Counted from the first letter of the stretch, positions 46,857 to 57,576 are shown. The stretch is DNA of 58,153 nucleotides from Pseudomonadota bacterium (GCA_018240285.1 JAFEGA010000036.1:1834-59986); one strand, 5' to 3'. Notes: a model not told the origin generated them from the sequence alone. Numbers and translations: made by a program.

Positions 46857-47651
46857 ATGCAGAAAAAAACTCCTCCGTTATTGCGTATTATCCGCCTGAT
46901 CCGCTTATTGTTTCATGTAACTTCAGGTTTATTGCAATCGATTGTTTATCCGTATTTCCCTCTTCATATTCAAAGAAATATGATGCAGAGCTGGGCCAGT
47001 GGATTATTGTCAATTCTCGCCATTAGGTTGTGTAGTCAGGGAAGATTACCTGCATTAGAAGTGCCTCGTGTATTGCTTGCAGCTAATCATATATCCTGGT
47101 TGGATGTTTGTGTTTTAATGGCGGTGTGCCCGACGCGCTTTGTCGCTAAAGCCGAAATTAGCCGATGGCCGGTTTTGGGTTTATTAAGCCGGAATGCAGG
47201 TACATTGTTTATTGAACGTGCAAAACGCAGCGATACTCTGCGTATTAATCAACAAATCAGTGATGTGCTGGATAAAGGGGAACGGGTTACGATATTTCCC
47301 GAAGGTACGACAACCGACGGTACGCAAATAAACCACTTTCATGCCTCACTGTTGCAATCGGCGGTAACAGCCGATGCTTTGTTATATCCGGTTGCCATCC
47401 GTTATCGCGATAATGCCGGAAATATCTGCAAAGACGCAGCTTATATAGATCCTTCACTCATCTTGTCTTTGAAAAAAATCCTCAGTTTGACAAGCATTGA
47501 TGCAGAATTGACATTCAATCAACCGATTCCATGCGGCATGAAAAACCGGCGGGAATTGGCGCGTTTGTCTGAACAAGCGATAGCCAGCGCGTTATCGCTG
47601 CCTATCGTGCACATGGAAGTTGAAAAATTTTCCGGTCTTCCAAACGAATAG
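46857..47651 (+). CDS. Lysophospholipid acyltransferase, PlsC family
   Basis: A 264-residue protein with the HX4D motif in LLAANHISWLDVCVLM and FPEGTTTDGTQINHFH, the glycerol-phosphate site. An N-terminal hydrophobic stretch (about 16-34) should place it on the inner membrane. It acylates lysophosphatidate or a related lipid. Its last 50 bp overlap the end of apaH on the other strand. Confidence 0.92.
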   Translation: MQKKTPPLLRIIRLIRLLFHVTSGLLQSIVYPYFPLHIQRNMMQSWASGLLSILAIRLCSQGRLPALEVPRVLLAANHISWLDVCVLMAVCPTRFVAKAEISRWPVLGLLSRNAGTLFIERAKRSDTLRINQQISDVLDKGERVTIFPEGTTTDGTQINHFHASLLQSAVTADALLYPVAIRYRDNAGNICKDAAYIDPSLILSLKKILSLTSIDAELTFNQPIPCGMKNRRELARLSEQAIASALSLPIVHMEVEKFSGLPNE

Positions 47652-48405
47652 CGGACAATTGTCCGCCCCACACACAACCGCTATCCAATGCAAATATATT
47701 GTCGGTTATATGTAGCCCCAAACCGGACCAATGACCGCAAATAATAGTGGCATTCCGGCTGACTCGACCCGGTACGTTGAACCAAGGCATATAGCCGTTT
47801 GGAATGGATTGTAAATTTCCTTTAAAAACAAAATTCATTTTGCCATCCGGTGTGCATATGCGCATACGTGTCATCGCGTTGATAATCACTCGCAAACGGA
47901 TATAACCCGTCCAATCTTCATGCCAGTAATTGGGTTCGTTACCGTACATCCGGGCAAACAATTCATGGTGATTGTCTTGACGTAACGCGGTTTCCACTTC
48001 GCGTGCGAGCTGCTCAGCTTGCGAAATAGACCATGATGGCAACAATCCGGCGTGTACCATGGCATATTGATTTTCGCAATAAAATAACTTTTGCTGCCGC
48101 AACCAATGTAATAATTCATCCCGGTCGGGTGCATCAAGAATCGGCTGGAGCGTGTCGCTGGGGTGATTTCTCGCGATTCCTGCAGCGACCATTAACAAAT
48201 GCAAGTCATGATTACCCAGAACCATGATGACAGCATCACCGACTTGTTTGATATAGCGCAAGAGTGCTAAGGAATCAGGACCTCGATTGACGATGTCGCC
48301 GACCAGCCAGAGTTTATCTTGCGCAGGATCAAAACGAATCAGATCAAGCAAACCCCGGAATGCGGTGAAACAGCCTTGCAAATCACCAATCGCATACGTT
48401 GCCAT
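47602..48405 (-). CDS. apaH: Bis(5'-nucleosyl)-tetraphosphatase, symmetrical
   Basis: A 267-residue metallophosphatase that splits diadenosine tetraphosphate. Motifs are YAIGDLQGCFTAFRGLLDLI, WLVGDIVNRGPDSLALLRYI, VLGNHDLHLLMVAAG, YAMVHAGLLPSW and ICGHWSGLG. The overlap with the acyltransferase gene concerns only the C-terminal 16 residues. Confidence 0.96.
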   Translation of the reverse strand: MATYAIGDLQGCFTAFRGLLDLIRFDPAQDKLWLVGDIVNRGPDSLALLRYIKQVGDAVIMVLGNHDLHLLMVAAGIARNHPSDTLQPILDAPDRDELLHWLRQQKLFYCENQYAMVHAGLLPSWSISQAEQLAREVETALRQDNHHELFARMYGNEPNYWHEDWTGYIRLRVIINAMTRMRICTPDGKMNFVFKGNLQSIPNGYMPWFNVPGRVSRNATIICGHWSGLGLHITDNIFALDSGCVWGGQLSAIRLEDRKIFQLPCAR

Positions 48406-48425
48406 CGAAATGATGTGAGGAAGTG

Positions 48426-49247
<822 letters not shown>

Positions 49248-49712
49248 TTAAGGTTTGATAGAAACTGTACTTGGAACATTGCAGAGCTCATCGGCATCAT
49301 CGGTCTCTTCGGTATTCATTTCCGGTTGTTTTGATTTTGCTTTTGCTTCAACTGACATAGGTTTGGCAGGCTCCTTAGCGCTTACCGGATTAGCGCTTGC
49401 CAGATGATTATCAATATTCACTAATGCATCATTCTCAAAAAAAACAGTTAATCTTTTCTGTTCAACGAGATCGCCTTTTTTGCGATAAAGGTAAACATAA
49501 TCCCAGCGGTTATCACGAAAAGCATCCATGATCAGCGGTGATCCTAAAACGAACAATACCTGGGATTTAGTCATGCCGGGTTTTAATTTTTCCAGCATTT
49601 CTTCGGTTACCACATTGCCTTGTTGCACATCGATCTTGAAGAGAACATGGGGTAGCAGTGAACATCCGGTCAGCAGCAGAAAAGCGATCAATGCGGAGAT
49701 TTTTGCAACCAT
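49248..49712 (-). CDS. bamE: Outer-membrane assembly lipoprotein BamE
   Basis: A 154-residue protein from the ATG at 49712, which gives a short lipoprotein signal (MVAKISALIAFLLLTGC). The BamE core is IDVQQGNVVTEEMLEKLKPG, MTKSQVLFVLGSPLIMDAF and DNRWDYVYLYRKKG. It belongs to the BAM complex that inserts outer-membrane barrels. The long tail with KAKSKQPEMNTEETDDADEL is charged and unconserved. It is divergent from fur. Confidence 0.93.
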   Translation of the reverse strand: MVAKISALIAFLLLTGCSLLPHVLFKIDVQQGNVVTEEMLEKLKPGMTKSQVLFVLGSPLIMDAFRDNRWDYVYLYRKKGDLVEQKRLTVFFENDALVNIDNHLASANPVSAKEPAKPMSVEAKAKSKQPEMNTEETDDADELCNVPSTVSIKP

Positions 49713-49786
49713 TTTGTTGATATTATATGTTTCCAAAGTAAACACAGCATATGATACAGTAAATAATTTTCGAGGCAGAGATAACC

Positions 49787-50227
49787 ATGGGCAACTTCGA
49801 CGATCTGAAAAGTATCGATCTCAAAAATATTGGTCTTAAAACAACACTGCCTAGACTAAAAATATTGAATTTGTTTGAGCAAAGTAGTGTGCGTCACCTA
49901 TCGGCGGAGGATGTTTACAAGGAACTGCTCAATGAAGGTGAGGACATTGGATTAGCGACTGTCTACCGTGTTTTGACGCAGTTTGAGCAAGCTGGATTGC
50001 TGGAACGTCATCATTTCGAAAGCGGTAAAGCGGTATTCGAGCTGAAAGGGGATGGTCACCACGATCACTTAGTTTGCTTGCAGTGCGGCCGTGTAGAAGA
50101 ATTCTACGACGCTGAAATCGAAAAACGCCAAATCGCGATCGCGAAAGAACGTGGTTTTATGTTGCAGGAGCATTCATTATCACTCTATGCCGATTGCACC
50201 AAGCCAAACTGTCCCCATCGTAAATAA
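49787..50227 (+). CDS. fur: Ferric uptake regulator Fur
   Basis: A 146-residue metal-dependent repressor. The winged helix includes [14 protein letters not shown] and [21 protein letters not shown], and the metal region is [21 protein letters not shown] with Cys pairs, plus [10 protein letters not shown] at the end. GAGG precedes the ATG. The 74 bp to bamE hold the divergent promoters; no convincing Fur box was found. Confidence 0.96.
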   Translation: MGNFDDLKSIDLKNIGLKTTLPRLKILNLFEQSSVRHLSAEDVYKELLNEGEDIGLATVYRVLTQFEQAGLLERHHFESGKAVFELKGDGHHDHLVCLQCGRVEEFYDAEIEKRQIAIAKERGFMLQEHSLSLYADCTKPNCPHRK

Positions 50228-50237
50228 CGCCACCTCA

Positions 50238-51503
50238 ATGACACCTACGCGTAAATTCCGGAAAAAGTTTTTTTTCATTCAACCTAGCCGCTGGATAAAA
50301 GTTTACTGGCGAAGTCTAGCATTGATGGCGCTCTTATGGGGGCAGGTTGCGCATGCCAGCGATAATAGCTTTGGCGAATGTATTACTCGCATGAAATCTC
50401 AAGCAAGAGCGGAAGGCATTTCAGATAGTACAACCCATCAGGTGCTCAGTAAAGCCCGCTTTATGCCAAGAGTTATCGAACTCGACCGGCGTCAACCCGA
50501 GTTCACACAGACCTTTGCAAATTATTTCAATACGCGTATCAACGAAGAGCGCATACAACGCGGACGGGAATTGTATGCCAAGCACCGCGCGCTGCTTGAT
50601 CGGATTCAACATGAAAGCGGTATTCCGGCGCAGTTTCTGGTTTCATTTTGGGGACTGGAGACCAACTATGGCGGGCATTTTGGTGATTGGTCCGTGATCG
50701 ATTCGCTGGCGACACTCGCATGCGATGCGCGCCGTAGTGCATTTTTTACTCAGGAATTGCTGAATGCCATGCGCATTGTTGACGCAGGCGATATCACAGC
50801 GGAACGCATGGTCGGTTCATGGGCGGGCGCCATGGGGCATATGCAATTCATGCCATCGACTTTTCTTCGCTACGCCAAGGATGTTGATGGTGACGGGCGG
50901 CGCGATCTGTGGGGTAGCATTCCGGATGCGATGGGATCAGCGGCCAACTTTTTGCGTCAACTGGGTTGGGTTCCCGGTTTGAGCTGGGGGCAAGAAGTGA
51001 GACTACCACAATCCTTTGACTATTCGCTTGCCGGACGAGATCAAATGTTGAGTCTGGCGGAATGGACTAAATTAGGTGTCACTACAGTCACTGGAGCGCC
51101 GCTAGAACCGGCGGAACAAAGAGCAGCACTGCTTGTTCCTTCAGGTTATCAGGGCCCAGCCTTTTTGGTAACCAAGAATTTTTATATCATCATGCGCTGG
51201 AATCGCTCCGAATTTTATGCTTTATCTGTCGGACACTTGGCAGACCGTATCGCAGGTGCGGCACCACTGCATCGCGTGCCGCCAGCTGATCCGGTAAAAA
51301 TATCCCGGGAGCAGGTACGCCAGCTGCAAATGGATTTATCAGCACTGGGAATTGATGCCGGAGAACCCGATGGAATACTCGGTTCAGCCACCCGCAAGGC
51401 AATCAGCCATTTTCAACAAAAAACACAGCGTATTGCCGACGGCCATTTGGATGCAGGAATTTTAATCGCTATTCGTGAGGCAGCGAGCGGCGAATTACGT
51501 TAA
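50238..51503 (+). CDS. mltB: Lytic murein transglycosylase B with peptidoglycan-binding domain
   Basis: A 421-residue protein from the ATG at 50238, 10 bp after fur; earlier in-frame starts overlap fur and are less likely. It has a basic N-terminus and hydrophobic signal (LALMALLWGQVAHAS), the SLT-like domain with catalytic Glu (near 139) in WGLETNYGGHFGDWS, GAMGHMQFMPSTFLRYAKDV, and a C-terminal PG_binding_1 domain (LQMDLSALGIDAGEPDGILG). It cleaves glycan strands in the periplasm. Confidence 0.94.
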   Translation: MTPTRKFRKKFFFIQPSRWIKVYWRSLALMALLWGQVAHASDNSFGECITRMKSQARAEGISDSTTHQVLSKARFMPRVIELDRRQPEFTQTFANYFNTRINEERIQRGRELYAKHRALLDRIQHESGIPAQFLVSFWGLETNYGGHFGDWSVIDSLATLACDARRSAFFTQELLNAMRIVDAGDITAERMVGSWAGAMGHMQFMPSTFLRYAKDVDGDGRRDLWGSIPDAMGSAANFLRQLGWVPGLSWGQEVRLPQSFDYSLAGRDQMLSLAEWTKLGVTTVTGAPLEPAEQRAALLVPSGYQGPAFLVTKNFYIIMRWNRSEFYALSVGHLADRIAGAAPLHRVPPADPVKISREQVRQLQMDLSALGIDAGEPDGILGSATRKAISHFQQKTQRIADGHLDAGILIAIREAASGELR

Positions 51504-51555
51504 CAGCTAATGATTGATCAAAAACCGGGAGCATTTTTTTTAATTTGACACGTTT

Positions 51556-52542
51556 CTAAGTCAGTAAGTGCTTGACTGCTTCCTGCTCGGCAAGTAATTC
51601 CTGATAGCTTTTTTGCATTCTTTCTTTGTCTGCCTGACTTGTTTCCAATCCTTCGACAATTTTGTACCGGCCGTTCTGACAAGTGACTGGAAAACTGTAA
51701 ATGACACCTGGCGGTATTCCGTAGCAACCATTCGAGGGAACACCCATCGAAACCCAATCGCCTTCCCGTGTACCAAAAATCCAATCCTGCATATGATTAA
51801 TGATCGCATTAGCAGCGCTAGCCGCGCTAGACTTGCCGCGGCGTGCTTCAATGATTGCTGTGCCACGCTTTTGTACGGTCGGAATAAAGTGATTCTCTAT
51901 CCATGCAGAGTCAGTGATGAGTGAAGAAACCATGTCGTTGCCAACGACGGCATGACTTAAATCGGGAAATTGTGTATTGGAATGATTTCCCCAAACAATC
52001 ATCCGTTTAATATCCGATACTGGTACCCGGAGCTTTAATGCAACTTGCGACAGCGCACGATTGTGATCCAATCTCAGCATTGCTGAGAAGTTGCTGGGGT
52101 CAAGATCGGGAGTGTTTTTCAAGGTGATATAAGCATTGGTGTTGGCAGGATTGCCAACGACCAGCACTTTGACGTTTCGTTTAGCCGCGGCGTTTAACGC
52201 CCTTCCTTGTTCTATGAAAATGGGACCATTGGCAGCCAGCAGATCTTTACGTTCCATGTTTTCCCCGCGCGGCCGCGCGCCGACGAGCAAAACAATATCT
52301 GCGTTATTAAACGCCACTTCCGGATGATCGGTGGTGATGATTTCAGACAGTAAAGGGAATGCGCAGTCATACAATTCCATGACAATCGCATCGAAAAAAG
52401 GCTGTGCCTCGGTTATATCATGTAACTGCAGAATAACCGGCTGATCTTTGCCCAGCATCTCACCCGCTGCGATGCGATAGAGCAGGTTATAACAAATCTG
52501 TCCGGTAGCACCGGTGACGGCTATGCGAATAGGCGATTTCAT
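51556..52542 (-). CDS. mdh: Malate dehydrogenase
   Basis: A 328-residue NAD-dependent enzyme of the group 2 type. Motifs are [60 protein letters not shown] and the catalytic His in [18 protein letters not shown]. The usual GAAGQI/GQIG glycine motif has Cys in place of the second Gly (GQICY). It oxidises malate to oxaloacetate in the TCA cycle. Confidence 0.95.
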   Translation of the reverse strand: MKSPIRIAVTGATGQICYNLLYRIAAGEMLGKDQPVILQLHDITEAQPFFDAIVMELYDCAFPLLSEIITTDHPEVAFNNADIVLLVGARPRGENMERKDLLAANGPIFIEQGRALNAAAKRNVKVLVVGNPANTNAYITLKNTPDLDPSNFSAMLRLDHNRALSQVALKLRVPVSDIKRMIVWGNHSNTQFPDLSHAVVGNDMVSSLITDSAWIENHFIPTVQKRGTAIIEARRGKSSAASAANAIINHMQDWIFGTREGDWVSMGVPSNGCYGIPPGVIYSFPVTCQNGRYKIVEGLETSQADKERMQKSYQELLAEQEAVKHLLT

Positions 52543-52848
52543 TTTTTTCCAATCCTCGAAAAGCCACCAATAGACTGGAAAATTGGCGGTATATGGGGAA
52601 AAGTGGCCAAATTATACTGGTAATCATGCGCTCGCGGAAGAGTAAGTTTGCTGAAGATAATATTTATTGCAATAGCACATTGATTGCATATTGAAATACA
52701 TTAGCCCTAGGAAAGCAAATGAGCAAAAGAAATGGTAATGCTGCGATTCGGTGCTCAAAACAAATCCATAAGCTTGCTCATTCGTTCAATCTTGCATCGC
52801 AACAAACATTGCGTATGATGCGAGACTTACATCTTGTTAGGAGAAGTC
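52543..52848. other. Intergenic region, 306 bp
   Basis: Divergent spacer between mdh and the DUF5995 gene. It must contain promoters for both. A 61-residue frame at 52719-52904 overlaps the next gene and has no features of a protein. Nothing else stands out. Confidence 0.5.
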
Positions 52849-53628
52849 ATGATGGATACCAATTTTCCCGCCTCTATTTCCACTCCCGCCGCTACAATCG
52901 ATGAAGTCATCATGCAATTGACCGCCATCGTCGAATGGTCGAAGCAAAATAATTCACGCATGGGTTACTTTGCTGCGCTATACCGTAAAGTTACCATTCA
53001 GGTAAAAAAGGGCATTCAGGAGAATTATTTCGACGATGGTCTGCGCATGGAACGTCTCGATGTCATTTTTGCGAATCGGTATATTCGGGCGTGTTACCAA
53101 TACCAAATTGGACAAACCCCGACTCAATCCTGGGTGCGGGCATTTGATGCTACTCAACACTGGTGGCCGATCGTACTGCAGCACTTATTGCTGGGTATGA
53201 ACGCGCATATCAATTTGGACTTAGGCATCGCCGCGGCGGAATCCGTCCCGCCGGAAGAGTTGCAAAACCTCAAAGGCGATTTTGAGAAAATCAATCAAGT
53301 GCTGGCAAGTTTGGTAGGGGGTGTGCAGAGTGAATTGGCAGAAATCTGGCCTATTCTGGGATTTTTCAATCGTTATCTGGGCAGTGTGGAAACTGCAATC
53401 ATCAATTTCAGCATGGAAAAAGCACGTGATGCAGCTTGGTCATTTGCGGAACAATTGTCGCCTCTGGCGGATGAGCAGCGTCAGCAAGTAATTGCAGAAA
53501 AAGATGACATGATGGCACTGTTCTCGCGCGTGATTTCCCACCCTGGTTTTTACGGCTCGTTAATCCTTGGAATCATACGCTTGGGTGAGCGAGGTACGAC
53601 CCGGCAGCGTATTGAAATTCTGGAATAG
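52849..53628 (+). CDS. DUF5995 family protein
   Basis: A 259-residue protein from the ATG at 52849, preceded by TAGGAGAAGTC. Conserved-looking blocks are FDATQHWWPIVLQHLLLGMN, AHINLDLGIAA and NRYLGSVETAIINF. The high helix content, the HWWPIVLQHLLLGMNAHI stretch and the His residues recall zinc-dependent alpha-helical hydrolases, but no enzyme activity can be assigned. It appears to be a single-gene unit. Confidence 0.82.
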   Translation: MMDTNFPASISTPAATIDEVIMQLTAIVEWSKQNNSRMGYFAALYRKVTIQVKKGIQENYFDDGLRMERLDVIFANRYIRACYQYQIGQTPTQSWVRAFDATQHWWPIVLQHLLLGMNAHINLDLGIAAAESVPPEELQNLKGDFEKINQVLASLVGGVQSELAEIWPILGFFNRYLGSVETAIINFSMEKARDAAWSFAEQLSPLADEQRQQVIAEKDDMMALFSRVISHPGFYGSLILGIIRLGERGTTRQRIEILE

Positions 53629-53871
53629 AGTACATTCGGATTAACTTGGAAGCAATTATGATTTGATCAGCACATTCGCGCACGATTCTTCCAGACAGCT
53701 TTATCAACTATTGCTCATGGTTTTTCAAAAATGAACAGTAGTCCGGTTTAAATCCAATACTCGTTGGCATATCATGTGATTCTTAAATGTCAGCTTAAAA
53801 TACTCATGAAGTGCAAACAAATGTTGCCCAATGCCATACCGTCACTATTGTCTATAAAAGGGGATTCTATA

Positions 53872-54207
53872 ATGAAAAAAACTCTGACCATCATCTGTAG
53901 CGCTTTTATCCTGTCATCCTGCGCATGGGTTAAAGTCACGTCGCAAGGTGAAAGCGTGCGTCTAGTGCATTCGGCCAAAGCGGTTGAATTGTGTAAAAAA
54001 GTAGGAAGAGTTAATGCGAAAGTCGCCAGTCATGTCATTTTTAACCGCAATGCAGACAAAGTTGCCGGGGAGCTAGCCGATCTTGCGCGGAATGAAGCGG
54101 CTTTGATGAACGGCGATACGATTATTCCCATCTCGGAAATTATCGATGGGAGGCGCAGTTTTAGCGTTTATCAATGTTTTCAGCAACAACCTATTAACCA
54201 GAGATAA
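53872..54207 (+). CDS. Small lipoprotein, DUF4156-like
   Basis: A 111-residue protein from the ATG at 53872, preceded by AAAGGGGA. The signal ends in the lipobox LSSCAWVKVTSQGESVRL. The rest contains the DUF4156-like pattern of an early Cys (AVELCKKVGRVNAKV), an Ala-rich helix (LADLARNEAALMNGDTI) and a late Cys (SVYQCFQQQ). It should sit in the outer membrane facing the periplasm. The function is unknown. Confidence 0.85.
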   Translation: MKKTLTIICSAFILSSCAWVKVTSQGESVRLVHSAKAVELCKKVGRVNAKVASHVIFNRNADKVAGELADLARNEAALMNGDTIIPISEIIDGRRSFSVYQCFQQQPINQR

Positions 54208-54435
54208 CGAACTTATTTTTCTCTGAATTCTTGAGAGTGTTTGAACATATGCAATAGCGCTGGATTGAGAGGTGCTTGGATCGAATTGTGACAAATGTAC
54301 TGCAAGAAAAGGAAAAATCTACTATTTCAGTAAAAGTTTTTTAAGCTTATTCTGTAATTGTTTCATTGTAATAAATCTTGAGGGATTACGAATTTTTGGA
54401 AACAAAAAATTATTCATAAATTAAGGGGATTCAGA

Positions 54436-55017
54436 ATGAAAAAAATTGCATTAGCACTGGCTTTGATATTATCACCTGCTTTATCTCATGCTGCAGTCAC
54501 GGTCTTTTCCGATAACTTTGATACCGATGCGCTAGCTACAAATCAAATGACATTCAATGGAGGATGGACGGTCAGCGGCGGTACTGTTGATTTGATCGGA
54601 AATCCTGGATTCTTTGATTTTCTTCCAGGCAATGGACGTTATGTGGATCTTGATGGCTCTTCGTGGCAAGCGGGAGAATTTCATAAAGATCTTTCGCTAA
54701 CAGCAGGGGTACAATATACGCTTTCTTTTGATTTGGCAGGAAGTCAACGTGGTAGCGATGAAAATGTGAATATTAATTTCGGTAGCTCTGTTGACAATCT
54801 GACAGTAGGCAGTAGCGTCGGTTTTACAACCCATACTCTTCTTTTCACTCCTGGTACCAGTGGTCTTTATTCAGTGATTTTCCAGAATGCGGGTGGTGAT
54901 AATGTTGGTGCATTGCTTGATAATGTTTCTGTTACGGCTGTCCCAGAACCGGAAACCTACGCGATGCTGTTGAGTGGATTGGGATTACTGGGTTTTGCTG
55001 TTCGCCGGAGAAAATAA
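54436..55017 (+). CDS. PEP-CTERM protein
   Basis: A 193-residue exported protein: signal peptide MKKIALALALILSPALSHAA, a beta-sandwich-like body of the carbohydrate-binding/jelly-roll kind (FDTDALATNQMTFNGGWTVS, VQYTLSFDLAGSQRG, LYSVIFQNAGGDNVGALLDN), and the sorting signal VPEPETYAMLLSGLGLLGF plus RRRK. Such short proteins are processed by exosortase and are probably glycosylated or released to the matrix. GGGGA precedes the start. Confidence 0.9.
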   Translation: MKKIALALALILSPALSHAAVTVFSDNFDTDALATNQMTFNGGWTVSGGTVDLIGNPGFFDFLPGNGRYVDLDGSSWQAGEFHKDLSLTAGVQYTLSFDLAGSQRGSDENVNINFGSSVDNLTVGSSVGFTTHTLLFTPGTSGLYSVIFQNAGGDNVGALLDNVSVTAVPEPETYAMLLSGLGLLGFAVRRRK

Positions 55018-55160
55018 TCTCTTAATATTAATGGGAAGAAGCTTATAAGCAATAATATTTGCTTAAATATTAGCCGCTTTAAACCATATCGCAATAAAAA
55101 TAACCCCGCCGCAAGTGTGTCGGAATGTAAGTTATTCAAAAATAATGTAAACAGCACTAG

Positions 55161-55623
55161 AGTCTGTTGACGCTTTGAGATAAGTATTTCATAGAAAGAA
55201 AAAGAAGCAAACTCGTAATATTGAGATTCCTGTACCGCCAACAAAACGAGTTTGCGATGCCTCAAGCGTTGTCTATTGATCCGGATTGTGGATGGGAATT
55301 ATTGATGGCAGCTATGTTAAAGCACACCTACCTGACGCGAAAGCGATTGTTGCGGACAAGGGCTATGACAACGAATGTATACGAGAACAAATAACGAAGA
55401 AAGGGGTTCGAGCTGTGATACCGAGAAAGCGCAACTCGTTGAAGGGTAATGCGGATATGGATTGGAGCTTATATAGATACCGGCATTTGGTGGAGATGCT
55501 TTTGCTTGACTAAAGCAATATCGGGCAGTGGAGACACGATACAACAAGCTGAAGAGAAATTTTGAAGGCATCATGCTAGCCATGGCGATATCTGTGGCTT
55601 CCCTTATGAAATGTCAACAGATC
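55161..55623 (+). mobile_element. Mini IS5-family element with CTAG target duplication
   Basis: The inward-facing ends AGTCTGTTGAC and GATCTGTTGAC are flanked by CTAG on both sides (55157-55160 and 55624-55627), a 4-bp duplication typical of IS5 elements. Inside are transposase pieces: GIIDGSYVKAHLPDAKAIVA, DKGYDNECIREQITKKGVRA, WSLYRYRHLVEM, then after a frame break LKQYRAVETRYNKLKRNFEG. The 5' half of the transposase is deleted, so it is inactive by itself. Confidence 0.85.
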
Positions 55624-55846
55624 CTAGGGATTCTTATATCTGTATTGAAGAAATCCGATCTGGATATTGTCAATCATATCACCTATCAGCATTAAAAGTT
55701 TTCAATAGAAGGAGTGTTTGGTTAATTGCTTCAATGCATTATATAGAAGATGCGTTTCACATGATAATTACCAATGATACTAGTATACGTCAATTGACGC
55801 AATAGGTAAATATTTTTCTAATTTGTGCTGGAGATTCAGAAATAAA

Positions 55847-55868
55847 AACGGGAACCGAAGCTCCCGTT
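55847..55868 (-). terminator. Terminator with UUCG tetraloop for the minus-strand PEP-CTERM gene
   Basis: On the minus strand the RNA reads AACGGGAGC-UUCG-GUUCCCGUU followed by a U-run. The C(UUCG)G loop is exceptionally stable. It ends the transcript of the gene at 55890-56564. Confidence 0.88.
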
Positions 55869-55889
55869 CTAGTTGAATCTAAGTTTCAA

Positions 55890-56564
55890 TTACAATGCTG
55901 CTTCTTTTCTGCGATGTGCCATGAAACCGAGCAAACTTAAACCAGCTAATAACATGGCGTAGGTTTCTGGTTCGGGGACGGCTGTCACAAGAATATTATC
56001 AAAGTATACATTGCCTGCCTTTGCATCAGATCCGATAAAGTCTTCCAAGAAAAGATACAATGGCATGCCATTCATGGGGGTGCCGCCATGGACGAATGTA
56101 CCGGTATTAGCGTCTATTGTGATCGAATAGTTGGTCCATGTGCCATTATGAGTCAGTACTACGCTAAGTCCAGGATAACTAGCCTGAGTACCGGCAATCC
56201 AGGTATGACTTCCTGGTTTACCATCACCAATACCTACGAATCCGCCGAGATCGTTAGTGGGAAAGCCACGCTTTCCGGCACTTAGATAATCAAAACTGAT
56301 GGTGTAAATTTGTGAGGATGCATAAAAAGGATTGGCGGAAAATATATCACCGCCGGAACCGAGTCCAGTAAACGAGAGTACGTCATTGCCACTCAATGGG
56401 TCTGCTGGATCTGCAACTAAAACACCAGTTCCAATCGGATTCCATTGACCAAGTCCCGATTCAAAATCTTCACTAAAGAGCGTGATACTGGCTTGCACGG
56501 AAAAGGAGGTGAATGCTATAACTAATGCACCAATATAATTAGAGTATTTCATGATTGCTTTCAT
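55890..56564 (-). CDS. PEP-CTERM protein
   Basis: A 224-residue exported protein: signal peptide around MKYSNYIGALVIAFTSFSVQAS, a jelly-roll-like body (LFSEDFESGLGQWNPIGTGV, IYTISFDYLSAGKRG, GNVYFDNILVT) and the signal VPEPETYAMLLAGLSLLGF followed by AHRRK. An alternative start at 56552 removes four residues. The tail is nearly identical to those of the other PEP-CTERM genes here. Confidence 0.9.
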   Translation of the reverse strand: MKAIMKYSNYIGALVIAFTSFSVQASITLFSEDFESGLGQWNPIGTGVLVADPADPLSGNDVLSFTGLGSGGDIFSANPFYASSQIYTISFDYLSAGKRGFPTNDLGGFVGIGDGKPGSHTWIAGTQASYPGLSVVLTHNGTWTNYSITIDANTGTFVHGGTPMNGMPLYLFLEDFIGSDAKAGNVYFDNILVTAVPEPETYAMLLAGLSLLGFMAHRRKEAAL

Positions 56565-57105
56565 TTATAAGAATAGATCTTAAATGTAATGTTTGAAATG
56601 ATTTCATGCTAGAAAATGATAATCTTATTTCAATAGGTTGTAAATAGGATGCGTAATTTGATACCTTTTTTCAAATAGTCGTTTTCAATATATAGATTTT
56701 GTGTGTCTAGTGCGCGAATGGGGCAGAATTACCCGCGCAAACAAATGCTCTGGAAGAAACCTAACGTAACTGCGTCTCAGAATTTACGCAACGTTGCGCA
56801 ATTTTCGCCTTCACTGTACCGCCGTTCGTTCAATGATCTCCAAAAGAAGGAAAGGGTCATACTTGCGCTTCGGTATTTCCAGTTCACAGGTTCTAACGCT
56901 TCTAATTGCTAACGTTAAAATAATGTTGTTCCTGTCGCTTATAACGATGCTCACCGGATGCCCAACCGATCTTCCAGCATTTGTCATACTCTCGCATACC
57001 TATCTTGCCGCTTAAGTTCCTCGATAATTGCCGGTTTGTATCCGCGTAATCAATCAAGCAATTCTCTTGTTATTTTTTTCGCCGCTTCCATTTTTATATC
57101 CTTCC
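56565..57105. other. Intergenic region with relic sequence
   Basis: This 541-bp stretch between the PEP-CTERM gene and the IS481 fragment contains no intact gene on either strand. Two short plus-strand frames at 56703-57015 have no ribosome site or protein character. A decayed coding relic occupies its right end. Confidence 0.5.
56945..57085 (-). pseudogene. Decayed small gene, unknown
   Basis: After GGAAGG and an ATG at 57085-57093, the minus strand reads EAAKKITRELLD, stop, LRGYKPAIIEELKRQDRYA, RV, stop, QMLEDRLGIR, stop, all in one frame. The protein-like composition with three stops suggests a dead gene, but this could be chance. Confidence 0.3.
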
Positions 57106-57576
57106 CTAGTTGTTTAGTCCCAATGTGTGCTGGAATGGATCAACGTTAAAATGTTCCGGCTCTTCTGTCCATATTTTGCAGACGTATTCGTAAGGTGTGA
57201 GGCCTTTGAGGGTTTTAAGCCGGCGGGCGAAGTTGTATGCCATCAGGAAGTCCTGCATGTGCGTTTTCAACTGATCGTGCGAGTTGTAATGGTAACGTTT
57301 TACCGTGGCTTCCTTGATGGTTCTGTTCATGCGCTCTACCTGGCCGTTTGTCCAAGGATGTTTGGGTTTTGTCAGCCTGTGCTCAATACCGTGCTCGTTG
57401 CAGCACAGGTCGAACATATGCGTTATCCACTGTGCCGCCAGCCCGTTACGGTAGCGCGGCGGGTGGCAGAACTGGCTGCCGTTGTCAGTCAGGACCGTAT
57501 GGATCTTATAAGGAACGGCTTCGATCAGGTTACGCAGGAAGGCTGTTGATATTTTCCTGTCCGATTTATCATGCAA
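57106..57576 (-). mobile_element. Truncated IS481-family transposase (different type)
   Basis: The 3' half of a DDE transposase: LTDNGSQFCHPPRYRNG (second catalytic Asp), HRLTKPKHPWTNGQVERMNR with the catalytic Glu, and LKTLKGLTPYEYVCKIW near its end. The frame ends in the element's right end (TGTTTAGTCCC, from 57111). The 5' half, with the first Asp, is missing; the sequence upstream of MHDKSDRK is not transposase, so it is truncated at about 57576. It is a different subtype from the remnants at 41 kb. Confidence 0.88.

Noticed and set aside
49713..49786. Fur box in the bamE-fur spacer
   Set aside because: GATACAGTAAATAATTTTC only weakly resembles the Fur consensus, and the region is simply AT-rich.
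52719..52904. Small frame before the DUF5995 gene
   Set aside because: It overlaps the DUF5995 start in another frame, and its composition looks random.
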